Origin: Oscillospiraceae bacterium Zagget6
Lineage (GTDB): Bacteria; Bacillota; Clostridia; Oscillospirales; Oscillospiraceae
NCBI GenBank assembly: GCA_001941075.1
Contig: MSHH01000064.1
Location: forward strand, 1 to 64,000
Length of the DNA: 64,000 nucleotides
Direction of reading: 5' to 3'
In this document: one piece after another, positions 31,662 through 40,228 of the stretch
How the letters are laid out: the number at the start of each line of letters is the position of its first letter
How positions within the stretch are numbered: position 1 is the first letter of the stretch
Translations under genes and position numbers: made by a program
Notes under the pieces: generated by a model
Databases searched by the model: none
What the model was told of the DNA's origin: nothing
Seen by the model: the letters and a program-made list of their open reading frames with translations, nothing else

Positions 31662-34214
31662 ATGAACGTTATTGTAATTGGCGGCGTAGCCGCCGGCACC
31701 AAAACCGCTGCGAAGCTGAAACGTCAGGACCGCAGCGCCACCGTCACGATCTACACCCAAAGCCAGGACATTTCCTACGCGGGCTGCGGCCTGCCCTACT
31801 ATGTGGGCGGCGACATCGAGACCCGTGAGGAGCTGATCGTCAACACCCCCGCCAGCTTTACCGGTCTTACCGGCGTGGCTGTGCGCACCGGCATGGAGGC
31901 GGTCTCCGTCAATAGCGCGGAGAAAACCGTCACCTTCGCCAACGGGGAGACCGTGGGCTATGACAAGCTGGTCATCGCCACCGGCGCGGCCCCCTTTGTC
32001 CCCAACGTGCCGGGGAAGGAGCTGCCCGGCGTGTTCACCATGCGCAGCCCCGACGACGCCATCGACCTGCGGGCCTATGTGGAGCAGAACAGCTGCCGCA
32101 GCGCCGTGGTGGTGGGCGGCGGCTTCATCGGTCTGGAGATCGCGGAGAACCTGATGGCAAAGGGCCTGAGTGTCACCGTGGTGGACATGGCCTCCCAGGT
32201 GATGCCCAACCTGTTTGACGCGGAAATGGCCGCCTACATCCGCCGCAAGCTTCAGGCCAAGGGGATGCGGGTCATCACCGGCGCGGGGCTGGAGGAAGTG
32301 CAGGGCACCGACAAGGCCACCGGCATCCGCACCAGCGTCGGCAGTTTCGCGGGCGACCTGGTGGTGCTCGCCATCGGCGTCCGCCCGGCCACTGGGTTCC
32401 TGGCCGATTCCGGCATTGAGATGAACCGGGGTACCATCGTGGTGGACAAACAGCAGAAAACCAACATTGAGGACGTCTACGCCGTGGGCGACTGCGCCCA
32501 GGTCTACAACAGCCTGACCGGGCAGAGCCAGTGGTCCGCCATGGGCTCCACTGCCAACCTGACGGGCCGTCTGCTGGCGAAAAACCTGACCGGCGAGAGC
32601 CTGTCCTACGGCGGCTGCCTGGGCACCGGCGTGGTGCGGCTGGCAAATGACCTGAACGCCGGGCGCACCGGCCTCACCGAGGCCCAGGCGAAGGCGGCGG
32701 GATACGACGTCATCACCGCCACCTGCGTCACCGACGACAAGGCCCACTACTACCCGGACGCTTCCACCTTCGTCACCAAACTCATCGCGGACCGGGCCAC
32801 CCACGCCCTGCTGGGCATCCAGGTGCTGGGGTCCGGCGCGGTGGACAAGATGGTGGACATCGCCGTCACCGGCATCTCCGCCGGAATGAAGCTGGAGGAC
32901 TTCGACACGCTGGATTACGCCTATGCGCCCCCCTTCTCCACCGCCATTCACCCCTTTGTCCAGGCTTGCTATATTCTGGAGAACAAACTCAGCGGTGCCT
33001 ATGAGAGCTTTACCCCCGCCGAGTACGCTGCGGGCAAGGCCAAGGGCTACAAGGTCATCGACGCCAGCCCCGCCCCCGCCATTCCCGGCGCGCAGTGGGT
33101 CAACCTGACCGCCGTCAACGGGCCGCTGGACGGCATCGACAAGGACGAGAAGCTGCTGCTGGTCTGTGCCAAGGGCAAGCGGGGCTACCTGCTGCAAAAC
33201 CGCCTGAAAGCCTTCGGCTACACCAACACCCGCGCTCTGGAGGGCGGCCTGTTCGTCAACGAGGTCAAGGTGGAGTTCACTGGGGCGCTGCCCGCTGCGG
33301 AAATCAAGCGGGTGAAGGCCCTGGGCTGCCTCCAGGACAAGCGGTATCCCGACGTGTTCAACGTCCGCGTCATCACCCGCAACGGCAAAATCACCGCCGA
33401 GGAGCACCGCACCATCGCGGAGGCGGCGGAGCGGTTCGGCTCCGGCGCGGTCACCATGACCACCCGCCTGACTTTGGAAATTCAGGGCGTGAAGTACGCC
33501 GACCTCCAGCCGGTGATGGACTTCCTCCACGACCACGGCCTGGAGACCGGCGGCACCGGCTCTCTGGTGCGCCCGGTGGTCTCCTGCAAGGGCACCACCT
33601 GTCAGTATGGCCTCATCGACACCTTTGGCCTGTCCGAGCGGCTCCACGAGGCGTTTTATGTGGGCTACCACGGCGTCACCCTGCCCCACAAGTTCAAAAT
33701 CGCGGTGGGCGGCTGTCCCAACAACTGCGTCAAGCCCAACCTGAACGACCTGGGCATCGTGGGCCAGCGGGTCCCGATGATCGACTACGCCAAGTGCCGG
33801 GGCTGCAAGAAGTGCCAGGTGGAGGCCGCCTGCCCCATCAACGTGGCAAGAGTGGAAGATGGCAAGGTCAAAATCGACCCGACCCAGTGCAATAACTGTG
33901 GCCGCTGCAAGGGCAAATGCGTGTTCGGCGCGCTGGACTATCAGGACGGCTACCGCATTTACATTGGCGGACGCTGGGGCAAGAAAGTGGCCCACGGCCA
34001 GCCGCTGACCCGCATCTTCACCTCCGAGGAGGAGGTCATGGGCGTCGTGGAGCGGGCCATCCTGCTGTTCCGGGACGAGGGACAGACCGGCGAGCGCTTC
34101 GCGGACACCGTCACCCGGCTGGGCTTCGACTACGTCAACCAGAAGCTACTGGACGATACCATGGACAAGGAAGCTATCCTGAAAAAGACCGTCAAGGGCG
34201 GCGCTACCTGCTGA
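31662..34214 (+). CDS. Three-module fusion: CoA-disulfide reductase-like, rhodanese, sulfite/nitrite reductase with 2x[4Fe-4S]
   Basis: An 850-residue protein; start at 31662 (MNVIVIGGVAAGTKTAAKLK) after AGAGGAG. Residues 1-450 are an FAD/NAD(P) pyridine nucleotide-disulfide oxidoreductase of the CoADR/NADH oxidase group, with redox Cys42 in SYAGCGLPYYVGG. Residues about 460-545 are a rhodanese domain with Cys502 in LLLVCAKGKRGY. From 555 there is a nitrite/sulfite reductase half: CKGTTC (642-647) and GGCPNNC (683-689) can bind the siroheme-linked [4Fe-4S], then ferredoxin motifs CRGCKKCQVEAACP and CNNCGRCKGKC. The layout suggests electron transfer from NAD(P)H through sulfur transfer to sulfite or polysulfide reduction. 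Domain calls are clear; the reaction is inference. Confidence 0.88.
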   Translation: MNVIVIGGVAAGTKTAAKLKRQDRSATVTIYTQSQDISYAGCGLPYYVGGDIETREELIVNTPASFTGLTGVAVRTGMEAVSVNSAEKTVTFANGETVGYDKLVIATGAAPFVPNVPGKELPGVFTMRSPDDAIDLRAYVEQNSCRSAVVVGGGFIGLEIAENLMAKGLSVTVVDMASQVMPNLFDAEMAAYIRRKLQAKGMRVITGAGLEEVQGTDKATGIRTSVGSFAGDLVVLAIGVRPATGFLADSGIEMNRGTIVVDKQQKTNIEDVYAVGDCAQVYNSLTGQSQWSAMGSTANLTGRLLAKNLTGESLSYGGCLGTGVVRLANDLNAGRTGLTEAQAKAAGYDVITATCVTDDKAHYYPDASTFVTKLIADRATHALLGIQVLGSGAVDKMVDIAVTGISAGMKLEDFDTLDYAYAPPFSTAIHPFVQACYILENKLSGAYESFTPAEYAAGKAKGYKVIDASPAPAIPGAQWVNLTAVNGPLDGIDKDEKLLLVCAKGKRGYLLQNRLKAFGYTNTRALEGGLFVNEVKVEFTGALPAAEIKRVKALGCLQDKRYPDVFNVRVITRNGKITAEEHRTIAEAAERFGSGAVTMTTRLTLEIQGVKYADLQPVMDFLHDHGLETGGTGSLVRPVVSCKGTTCQYGLIDTFGLSERLHEAFYVGYHGVTLPHKFKIAVGGCPNNCVKPNLNDLGIVGQRVPMIDYAKCRGCKKCQVEAACPINVARVEDGKVKIDPTQCNNCGRCKGKCVFGALDYQDGYRIYIGGRWGKKVAHGQPLTRIFTSEEEVMGVVERAILLFRDEGQTGERFADTVTRLGFDYVNQKLLDDTMDKEAILKKTVKGGATC

Positions 34215-34230
34215 CGCCGGAAATTCCACG

Positions 34231-34259
34231 TTGACAGGGCCGCAGCTACCTGCTATAAT
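34231..34259 (+). promoter_or_regulatory. Consensus promoter of the YgjV-family gene
   Basis: TTGACA (34231-34236), 17-base spacer, TATAAT (34254-34259): perfect in all twelve positions. It starts 17 bases after the fusion gene stop, so the leader RNA and gene are a separate unit. Confidence 0.9.
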
Positions 34260-34380
34260 GCAGCCTGTCATTTGGGCAGGCGCACCACAAACAGCCGAAA
34301 CTGTCATCAATGACGCCTGTTGTTGTCAGTTTCCATGATACTTCAAAAAAGCTGGCACAACACTGTGTCAGCTTTTTTTC
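34260..34380 (+). promoter_or_regulatory. Candidate riboswitch/attenuator leader of the YgjV-family gene
   Basis: The leader holds hairpin GCCTG/CAGGC (34263-34281), a stem GAAACTG (34297-34303) with CAGTTTC (34327-34333) enclosing GTCA-TCAA-TGAC, and a strong intrinsic terminator GCTGGCACA-ACAC-TGTGTCAGC with seven T (34351-34379) placed right before the ribosome site. TGTTGTTGTCAG (34318-34329) can instead pair with CTGGCACAACA (34352-34362), which disrupts both the second stem and the terminator. This exclusive pairing is the logic of a transcriptional riboswitch or attenuator. I do not recognise it as a known class. Confidence 0.65.
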
Positions 34381-34394
34381 TGGAGGAACACACC

Positions 34395-34910
34395 ATGACG
34401 CTTCTGTTGCTCGGCAACTTTATCGCTTTCCTCGGTTCGCTGCTGATGGTCTCCATCGGCTTCATCAAGGATAAGACAAAAATCCTGCTGGTTCAGTGTC
34501 TGCAATTCGGTCTGCTGGCCACGGCAAATCTGCTGCTGGGGGCCTACGCGGGCGCGGTCTCCAACGCCGTCGGCATTGCCCGGAACCTGGCCTTTTTCAA
34601 GGTGGCGGCCACTACGCCGCTGAAGGTGTTTTTCATCGTCTTGCAGTTGGGTATCACCCTGGCCAACGGGATCCCCGCGCCCATCGAGTTTTTCCCCATC
34701 CTCGCCACAGTGGTCTACACCTGTTCGCTGGACATCAAGAACATCTTCCGGTTTAAGTACGTTCTCATTTTCACACAGGCCCTGTGGGTGATCTATGACT
34801 TCTACTATTGGAATTACGCCGCGTTTGCCTTTGACCTGTTGACCATCTCCGCCCACGTCTACAGCATCGTGTCGCTGAAACGGAACGGGAACCCCGCAGA
34901 ATCCAAATAA
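34395..34910 (+). CDS. YgjV-family inner membrane protein
   Basis: A 171-residue protein. The start at 34395 (MTLLLLGNFIAFLGSLLMVS) follows TGGAGGA; the frame is open upstream through the terminator but that part cannot be the start. Five to six TM segments are visible, with the family features IGFIKDKTKILLVQCLQFGLL, AGAVSNAVGIARNLAFFK and a YDFYYWNYAAFAFDLLT segment near the end. This is the bacterial inner membrane protein family of E. coli YgjV, function unknown. Its own consensus promoter plus attenuator-like leader imply tight control by a small signal. Confidence 0.8.
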   Translation: MTLLLLGNFIAFLGSLLMVSIGFIKDKTKILLVQCLQFGLLATANLLLGAYAGAVSNAVGIARNLAFFKVAATTPLKVFFIVLQLGITLANGIPAPIEFFPILATVVYTCSLDIKNIFRFKYVLIFTQALWVIYDFYYWNYAAFAFDLLTISAHVYSIVSLKRNGNPAESK

Positions 34911-34932
34911 AAGGCCATAAAAGAGACACAAA

Positions 34933-34964
34933 CGCCCCCGCGTCGGATTACCGGCGCGAGGGCG
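34933..34964. terminator. Bidirectional terminator, YgjV gene / exopolysaccharide operon
   Basis: CGCCC-C-CGCG-T-CGG pairs with CCG-G-CGCG-A-GGGCG around a short loop. It lies between convergent stop codons; the T tracts on either side are modest. Confidence 0.7.
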
Positions 34965-34968
34965 CAGT

Positions 34969-35754
34969 TTATTCTTCTGTATCGTAGTATTCGTATTCGT
35001 CGTATTCGCTGTATTCGTAGCTTTCTTCGGATTCCTCGGAATTGTATTCTTCTGAATCGTATTCCTCATAATCGCTGTATTCGTAGGATTCTTCGTAGTC
35101 GTATTCGTCCGTCTCTTCCGGCTCTGTCACCACCAGGGTGAAGGAGAACGTGTCCGACACGTTGCCGTCCTGGTCTGTCACCGTCAGGCCCAGTTCGTAT
35201 TCGCCGGGGGTGTACAAATCGTACTCGCCGGAGAGGGTGATATTCGCCAGCAGCTGCCGGTAAGAGTCCGACACATCCGACAGCTCATCCAGATAGCTCT
35301 CCAGGTCCGGGACGGTCCCCAAAGGCACAGTGATGGTGTCGGTGGTCAGCGTGATGACCGGGATGTCATAGTTGGGATCGTAGACCTCCTCCGCCGTATA
35401 GACAATGCGCTTGGCGGTGGCGGAGTTGGCGCTGTGGTCCGCCACCTGATAGGTGACCACCGCATAGACGCTGTCCTCGCTGAGCCGAAAGCTTTGCACG
35501 ATCACGCAATCATCCAGTGCGCCGTCCCGCGTGTCGTAGGCGGTGACATCCTCCAGCAGACAGGAGTAGTCCAGCGCCTCGATTTCCGCCACGTCCTCCG
35601 CCGAAAGGGTCAGCCTGCCTTCGGAAAAGGAGATGACAGGGGCCTCTTTGTCTTTCAGAAGGTAGAATCCCAGCAAAACCGCACATCCCGCCACACAGAC
35701 GCCAGCCAACAGCAAAATCGGTTTGACCTTTGCCAGCCGCAGTTTCTCCCTCAT
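34969..35754 (-). CDS. Membrane-anchored Ig-like protein with Tyr/Glu-rich tail
   Basis: A 261-residue protein: basic N-terminus, TM helix about 12-33, then an extracytoplasmic part with beta-rich segments; residues about 130-210 (VPVITLTTDTITVPLGTVPD ... LGLTVTDQDGNVSDTFSFTL) resemble a bacterial Ig-like/cadherin-like fold. The last 45 residues consist almost only of Tyr, Glu, Asp and Ser (for example YEYSDYEEYDSEEYNSEE). It overlaps the BY-kinase stop by four bases and is the last gene of the exopolysaccharide operon. Role unknown; the topology puts the tail outside the cell, so phosphorylation by the kinase is unlikely. Confidence 0.7.
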   Translation of the reverse strand: MREKLRLAKVKPILLLAGVCVAGCAVLLGFYLLKDKEAPVISFSEGRLTLSAEDVAEIEALDYSCLLEDVTAYDTRDGALDDCVIVQSFRLSEDSVYAVVTYQVADHSANSATAKRIVYTAEEVYDPNYDIPVITLTTDTITVPLGTVPDLESYLDELSDVSDSYRQLLANITLSGEYDLYTPGEYELGLTVTDQDGNVSDTFSFTLVVTEPEETDEYDYEESYEYSDYEEYDSEEYNSEESEESYEYSEYDEYEYYDTEE

Positions 35755-37190
35755 GACCTGTTCCCCGATTCCTCTCCGTAGCTGGAGGTATAGGAGGTGT
35801 AGTAGTACTTGTTGGTGCCATAGGTGCCGTACAACGTCCGGTTGGACATGCGCACTTTATTGAGGACGGCCCCGGCAAGGTTGCAGTTGGCCCGCTGCAT
35901 CTGCTGAATGGCCTTGGAGGCCATTCTTCCGCTGACCATGTTGGAGCCGATGACCAGAACCACCCCGTCGCACATCTGGCCGATGATGGCGCTGTCAATG
36001 ACGCTGCCGATGGGCGGCATGTCCAGAATCACATAGTCGTAGTTTTCGCGCACCTGCTCCAGCAGGGAGCGGAACGCCTTCTGAGAGAGCAGCCCCGCCG
36101 GATTGGGCGGACGTTTGCCGGACAGCAGCAGCGACAGGTGGTCAATATCGCTTTCATAAATCAGGTCGTCGGCCTGCTCCCTGCCGGACAGCACCTCGGA
36201 CAGCCCTGTGTTCTCGTCCTCCTGGAAGCCCAGCTTCTCACTGAACACGGACATCCGCATATCCCCATCGATAAAGAGGACGTTTTTCCCGGTTTTGGCC
36301 AGCTCCACGGCAATGCGCAGAGAGATGGTGGATTTTCCCTCGCCGGGAGAGCAACTGGTGAAGGCAAACACATGGTTTTCCGCCCCGCAGAGCTCGATGT
36401 TGGCCCGCAGAGACCGGAAATCCTCTGCGCTGCGGCCGGAGCTGTGGGTCTGCTTCCAGGGTACGCTGATGCCCTGCTCCTGGCCCTCGTACAGGATGGA
36501 CCCCAGCACGGTCAGTCCCAGCCGCTCCTCGATGTCGTCGGCGGTGACGATCCGGTCAATGACGATATAATGGATACAGATGCCCAGGACCATCAGGCAG
36601 CAGACCACAAACGCTGCCAGGACCGCGACAAACAGGGACGAGGTCTCCGGGTCGGTGGGCAGGTTGGCTTCCTCGATGACGGTGATCCCCTCCACAGACA
36701 TCCCGTCCTCAATGGCAGAGATGGCGGTGGTGCGCAGGTAAATGACCAGATTTCTGGCGGTGATGGGGTCTTTGTCCTCCACGGAAATGCTCAGAATCCG
36801 GGTGTCGCTCTGGTTTTCCACAGTCAGCCGCTTGCAAAAGGATTCATAGCTTTCGTCCAGGCCGAAAAACCCGATGGTTTTCTCCACCACGGTGCGCCCC
36901 TGGATGATTTCAATGTAGTCGTTGGTTAGCTGCTGCCCCACCTCCAGGTCAGAATAGGTGATGGTGCTCTCATCGTTCTGGGGCAGAACATAGATTTTGG
37001 TGGTGGAGACATAATCGGGGCCGATCACATTTGCATAGAGCAAGAAGGAGACCAGTCCCGCCAACACACCACACAGCAGGACAATGGGCAGTTTGTCCAG
37101 CAGCTCCATAAACAACGATTTGAAATTGATGGAGAGATAGGTGGGCCGGAGCGCGAGGTCCTGGCGCTCCGCTTCTTCCGTTACGTTCAT
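35751..37190 (-). CDS. Wzz-BY-kinase fusion for exopolysaccharide chain-length control
   Basis: A 479-residue protein. Residues 20-215 are a Wzz/chain-length determinant region with TM helices at about 34-52 and 187-211. Residues 250-450 are a bacterial tyrosine kinase: Walker A SPGEGKST (281-288), Walker A' VLFIDGDMR (304-312) and Walker B YVILDMPPIGS. The C-terminus carries a Tyr cluster (YGTYGTNKYYYTSYTSSYGE) for autophosphorylation. Firmicutes usually split these into two proteins; here both parts are one polypeptide, as in proteobacterial Wzc. The PHP phosphatase in the same operon is the expected counterpart. Confidence 0.92.
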   Translation of the reverse strand: MNVTEEAERQDLALRPTYLSINFKSLFMELLDKLPIVLLCGVLAGLVSFLLYANVIGPDYVSTTKIYVLPQNDESTITYSDLEVGQQLTNDYIEIIQGRTVVEKTIGFFGLDESYESFCKRLTVENQSDTRILSISVEDKDPITARNLVIYLRTTAISAIEDGMSVEGITVIEEANLPTDPETSSLFVAVLAAFVVCCLMVLGICIHYIVIDRIVTADDIEERLGLTVLGSILYEGQEQGISVPWKQTHSSGRSAEDFRSLRANIELCGAENHVFAFTSCSPGEGKSTISLRIAVELAKTGKNVLFIDGDMRMSVFSEKLGFQEDENTGLSEVLSGREQADDLIYESDIDHLSLLLSGKRPPNPAGLLSQKAFRSLLEQVRENYDYVILDMPPIGSVIDSAIIGQMCDGVVLVIGSNMVSGRMASKAIQQMQRANCNLAGAVLNKVRMSNRTLYGTYGTNKYYYTSYTSSYGEESGNRS

Positions 37191-37223
37191 TCCGATACTC
37201 CTTTATCTTGCCTATTAGCTTGC

Positions 37224-38645
37224 CTATGCGCGCTTGATTTTGCCGATGGAAGTTTTCTCAAACGGCGCGTCCCGGAACTCCAGAAAATGAATCTGCTTGT
37301 AGGTAGGCAGCGTGTCGTTCCGCTGATCCAGGAAGTCCTCCACCGCTTTCCGCGCAGCCTCGGTGTTTTCCGTTGGGAAAACTTCCGCGCAGAGGAAGTT
37401 GTTTTTCTCCTTGACGCGGACTTCTTCCACGAAGGGGCACTCCCGCAGCATCGTTTCCAGCTCCTCCGGGCTGACGTTCTCCCCGTTGGACAGGATGATC
37501 AGGTTTTTCTTCCGTCCGGTCATGTAATAATAGCCGCGTTCATCCACTCGGAAGAGGTCTCCCGTGTGATACCAGCCGTCTCGCAGCACGGCGGCGGTGG
37601 CCGCCGGATCCTTGTAATATCCCATCATCACGGTGTCGCCCCGCAGGAGCAGCTCGCCATCGACGATTTTGCCCTCAATGATGTCCTCTGCCGGTCCAAG
37701 GCAGGCGGGGTCGTTCACATCCACCGGATTGATAATGCCGTGCCCGTTTGTTTCCGAGGCGGCATAGACGTTCCACAGTTCAATGTTGTGCTCCGCGAAG
37801 ACCCTCACCGTGTCCTCCGGGAACTTGGCGCCGCCGCAGGTCATGATCCGCAGCCTTCCCAGGGGTTTTTCCCCTGGTTTCGCTGTGCGCAGACGCTGGG
37901 CCAGAAGGTCCATCAGCTCCGGCACGACGAGCGTATATTCCGGTTCTCCGGTGCGGAGATACCGCATCAGATACCTGGGGCTTTCTCCGATGAAGTTGGT
38001 GACGCCGCGGGGGAGGAGGTCCGCCGACGTGCCGAATCCGGCCACATGGTGGTAAGGCATCACTGTCAGCGCGATATCAAAGGAGCGGGATGGCTTGGTA
38101 GGGGTCCAGAAATTGACCAGCAGCGACTTGACGGACAGCATGACCGCCTTCGCGCCCCCTGTGGTGCCGGAGGTGAACATAATGCAGCCCAGCGCTTCCA
38201 AATCTCTCGCTGGAATGGAAATCCCGGAGGCAGGAACAGTGGCCTTGTTCATCGGCGCGGCGCAGATGCCTGCCTCTGTGGGCACGTTTCGGGCCGCCGC
38301 TTCGTCGCACACCACGGTAAAGGTATCCGTTTTTTGACAGTATTCGACGACATCCTGGGCGCTTAACACATTGCTGAGCAGGATCGGCACTGCGCCGGCA
38401 TTCAGCAGCGAATAGAAGGTGAGCATCCAGAGATAGGAGTTTTCCCCCATCAGGCCAATGTGCTGGTCGGCGTAGCCACGGCGAACAAAGTCCTCGGACA
38501 AAGCTGCCAGGTCGCTGAAAAATTCCTCTGCGGAGACAGACACGACCTCCCGGTCCTCCATGTACTTGAACGGCGGAAGTCCCGTCTCCTCATATTTTTC
38601 TTTTGAGCGCTGAAAAAATTCGTGGAACGTAGTTGGAACAGACAT
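37224..38645 (-). CDS. AMP-dependent acyl-activating enzyme, copy 2
   Basis: A 473-residue ANL-superfamily ligase. The start at 38645 (MSVPTTFHEFFQRSKEKYEE) is spaced properly from AGGAG and agrees with the paralogue; an ATG two codons earlier is too close. Motifs: P-loop IMFTSGTTGGAKAVMLS, YAASETNGHG, the YHTGDLFRVDERGYYYMTGR hinge region and the C-terminal catalytic Lys in KTSIGKIKRA. It activates a carboxylic acid as adenylate, then passes it to CoA or to the ACP encoded just upstream. It is a tandem duplicate of the next ligase. Confidence 0.9.
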   Translation of the reverse strand: MSVPTTFHEFFQRSKEKYEETGLPPFKYMEDREVVSVSAEEFFSDLAALSEDFVRRGYADQHIGLMGENSYLWMLTFYSLLNAGAVPILLSNVLSAQDVVEYCQKTDTFTVVCDEAAARNVPTEAGICAAPMNKATVPASGISIPARDLEALGCIMFTSGTTGGAKAVMLSVKSLLVNFWTPTKPSRSFDIALTVMPYHHVAGFGTSADLLPRGVTNFIGESPRYLMRYLRTGEPEYTLVVPELMDLLAQRLRTAKPGEKPLGRLRIMTCGGAKFPEDTVRVFAEHNIELWNVYAASETNGHGIINPVDVNDPACLGPAEDIIEGKIVDGELLLRGDTVMMGYYKDPAATAAVLRDGWYHTGDLFRVDERGYYYMTGRKKNLIILSNGENVSPEELETMLRECPFVEEVRVKEKNNFLCAEVFPTENTEAARKAVEDFLDQRNDTLPTYKQIHFLEFRDAPFEKTSIGKIKRA

Positions 38646-38654
38646 TTTCATACT

Positions 38655-38757
38655 CCTTTGCCGTCAAGCGGTACTTCTGCTGTCAAGCGGAACTTCTGCC
38701 CTCAAGGGGCAATTCCGAAGGTGAGCTTCTTCCTGCGGGGCTTTGCCCCGCCCTATG
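38655..38757. repeat. Dispersed repeat type C between the tandem ligases
   Basis: Three tandem CCGTCAAGCGG-type units (38660-38718), then CGAAGGTGAGCTTCTTCCTG and GCGGGGCTTTGCCCCGC, a hairpin. The order of motifs resembles 30285-30460. Non-coding. Confidence 0.6.
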
Positions 38758-38763
38758 CCTTTC

Positions 38764-40185
38764 CTATGCGCGTTTGATTTTGCCGGTGGAAGTTTTCTCA
38801 AACGGCGTATCCCGGAACTCCAGGAAATGGATTTGCTTGTAGGTAGGAAGCGTGTCGTTCTGCTGATCCAGGAAGTCCTCCACCGCGTTCCGTGCGGTCT
38901 CGGTGTTCTCCGTGGGGAAAATTTCCGCGCAGAGGAAGTTGTTTTTCTCTTTGACGCGGACCTCTTCCACGAAGGGGCAGCCCCGCAGCATCGTTTCCAG
39001 TTCCTCCGGGCTGACGTTTTCCCCGTTGGACAGGATGATCAGGTTTTTCTTCCGGCCGGTCATGTAATAATAGCCGCGTTCATCTACCTGGAATAAATCT
39101 CCCGTGTGGTACCAGCCGTCGGTCAGCACGGTGGCGGTGGCCTCCGGATCGTTGTAATACCCCATCATAATGGTGTCGCCCCGCAGGAGCAGCTCGCCAT
39201 CGACGATTTTTCCCTCCATGACCTCGTCGGTGGGGCCAAGACAGGTGGGGTCGTTCACATCCAGCGGGTGGACGATGCCGTACCCGCCCGATTCCGAGGC
39301 GGAATAGACGTGCCAAAGCTCAATGTTGTGTTCCGCGAAGATCTTCACCGTATCCACCGGGAATTTGGCGCCGGCGCAGTACAGCATAGTTACCTTCCCC
39401 AGCGGTTTTTCTCCGGGCTTTGCCGTGCGCAGACGCTGGGCCATGACCTCCATCAGCTCCGGTACAACAAGCATATACTCCGGTTCTGCGGCGCGGATAT
39501 ACCGCATCAGATACTTGGGGCTTTCCCCGATGACGTTGGTGGAGCCACGGGGGAAGGAATCCGCCGCCGTGCCAAATCCGGCCAGATGGTGGTAGGGCAT
39601 GACGGTCAGCCCAGTCACAAACGTGCGGTACGGCTTGATGGGTGTCCAGAAAGCGGTGAGCAGCCCCTTGTTGGAGAGCATGACCGCCTTCGCGTCCCCC
39701 GTGGTGCCGGAAGTGAAGATAATGGTACCCAGTTCCTCCCAACCTCTCGTGGGAAGGGGAATACCGGTGGCGGGGGCGGCGGCCTTGGCCAGAGGCGCGG
39801 CGCAGAGCCCCGCCTCTGTGGGTACGCTCTGGGACGCCTCTTCGTCGCACACCACGGTAAAGGTGTCTGTCTTTTTGCAGTATTCGGCGACTTCGTGGGG
39901 GTTCAAATCCCTGCTGAGCAGAATGGGGACCGCACCGGCCTCCATCAGCGCGCAGTAGGTGAGCATCCAGAGATAGGAGTTCTTTCCCATCAGGCCGATG
40001 TGCTGGTCGGCGTAGCCGCGGCGTACAAACTCCTCGGCCAGGGCTGCCAGGTCGCTGAAAAATTCCTCTGCGGAGACGGTCACGACCTCCCGGCCCTCCA
40101 TATACTTGAACGGCGGAAGCCCCGTTTCCTTATATTTTTCTTTTGAACGCCGGAAAAACTCGTGGAACGTGGTTGGAACAGACAT
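38764..40185 (-). CDS. AMP-dependent acyl-activating enzyme, copy 1
   Basis: A 473-residue ANL ligase starting MSVPTTFHEFFRRSKEKYKE after GGAGAAC. It has the same motifs as its neighbour: IIFTSGTTGDAKAVMLS, YSASESGGYG, YHTGDLFQVDERGYYYMTGR and KTSTGKIKRA. The two proteins align without gaps over nearly the whole length, with most changes between residues 95 and 330, the acid-binding part. This suggests recent tandem duplication followed by change in the substrate pocket. It lies between the esterase and copy 2. Confidence 0.9.
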   Translation of the reverse strand: MSVPTTFHEFFRRSKEKYKETGLPPFKYMEGREVVTVSAEEFFSDLAALAEEFVRRGYADQHIGLMGKNSYLWMLTYCALMEAGAVPILLSRDLNPHEVAEYCKKTDTFTVVCDEEASQSVPTEAGLCAAPLAKAAAPATGIPLPTRGWEELGTIIFTSGTTGDAKAVMLSNKGLLTAFWTPIKPYRTFVTGLTVMPYHHLAGFGTAADSFPRGSTNVIGESPKYLMRYIRAAEPEYMLVVPELMEVMAQRLRTAKPGEKPLGKVTMLYCAGAKFPVDTVKIFAEHNIELWHVYSASESGGYGIVHPLDVNDPTCLGPTDEVMEGKIVDGELLLRGDTIMMGYYNDPEATATVLTDGWYHTGDLFQVDERGYYYMTGRKKNLIILSNGENVSPEELETMLRGCPFVEEVRVKEKNNFLCAEIFPTENTETARNAVEDFLDQQNDTLPTYKQIHFLEFRDTPFEKTSTGKIKRA

Positions 40186-40228
40186 TTTTGGTTCTCCTTC
40201 CTGCTAAAACGGGTTGGGTGGGTTCCCT

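Noticed and set aside
31584..33995. 803-codon open frame on the minus strand
   Set aside because: It is the mirror of the reductase fusion gene; high GC and codon bias leave the opposite strand open. Composition is His/Gly/Asp-rich without family motifs.
34320..34394. Upstream start of the YgjV-family gene
   Set aside because: The extra 25 codons run through the terminator hairpin; the ribosome site fits only the ATG at 34395.
35751..37190. Chromosome partition ParA/MinD-type ATPase
   Set aside because: The Walker A' motif, the Wzz region with two membrane helices and the C-terminal Tyr cluster identify a BY-kinase.
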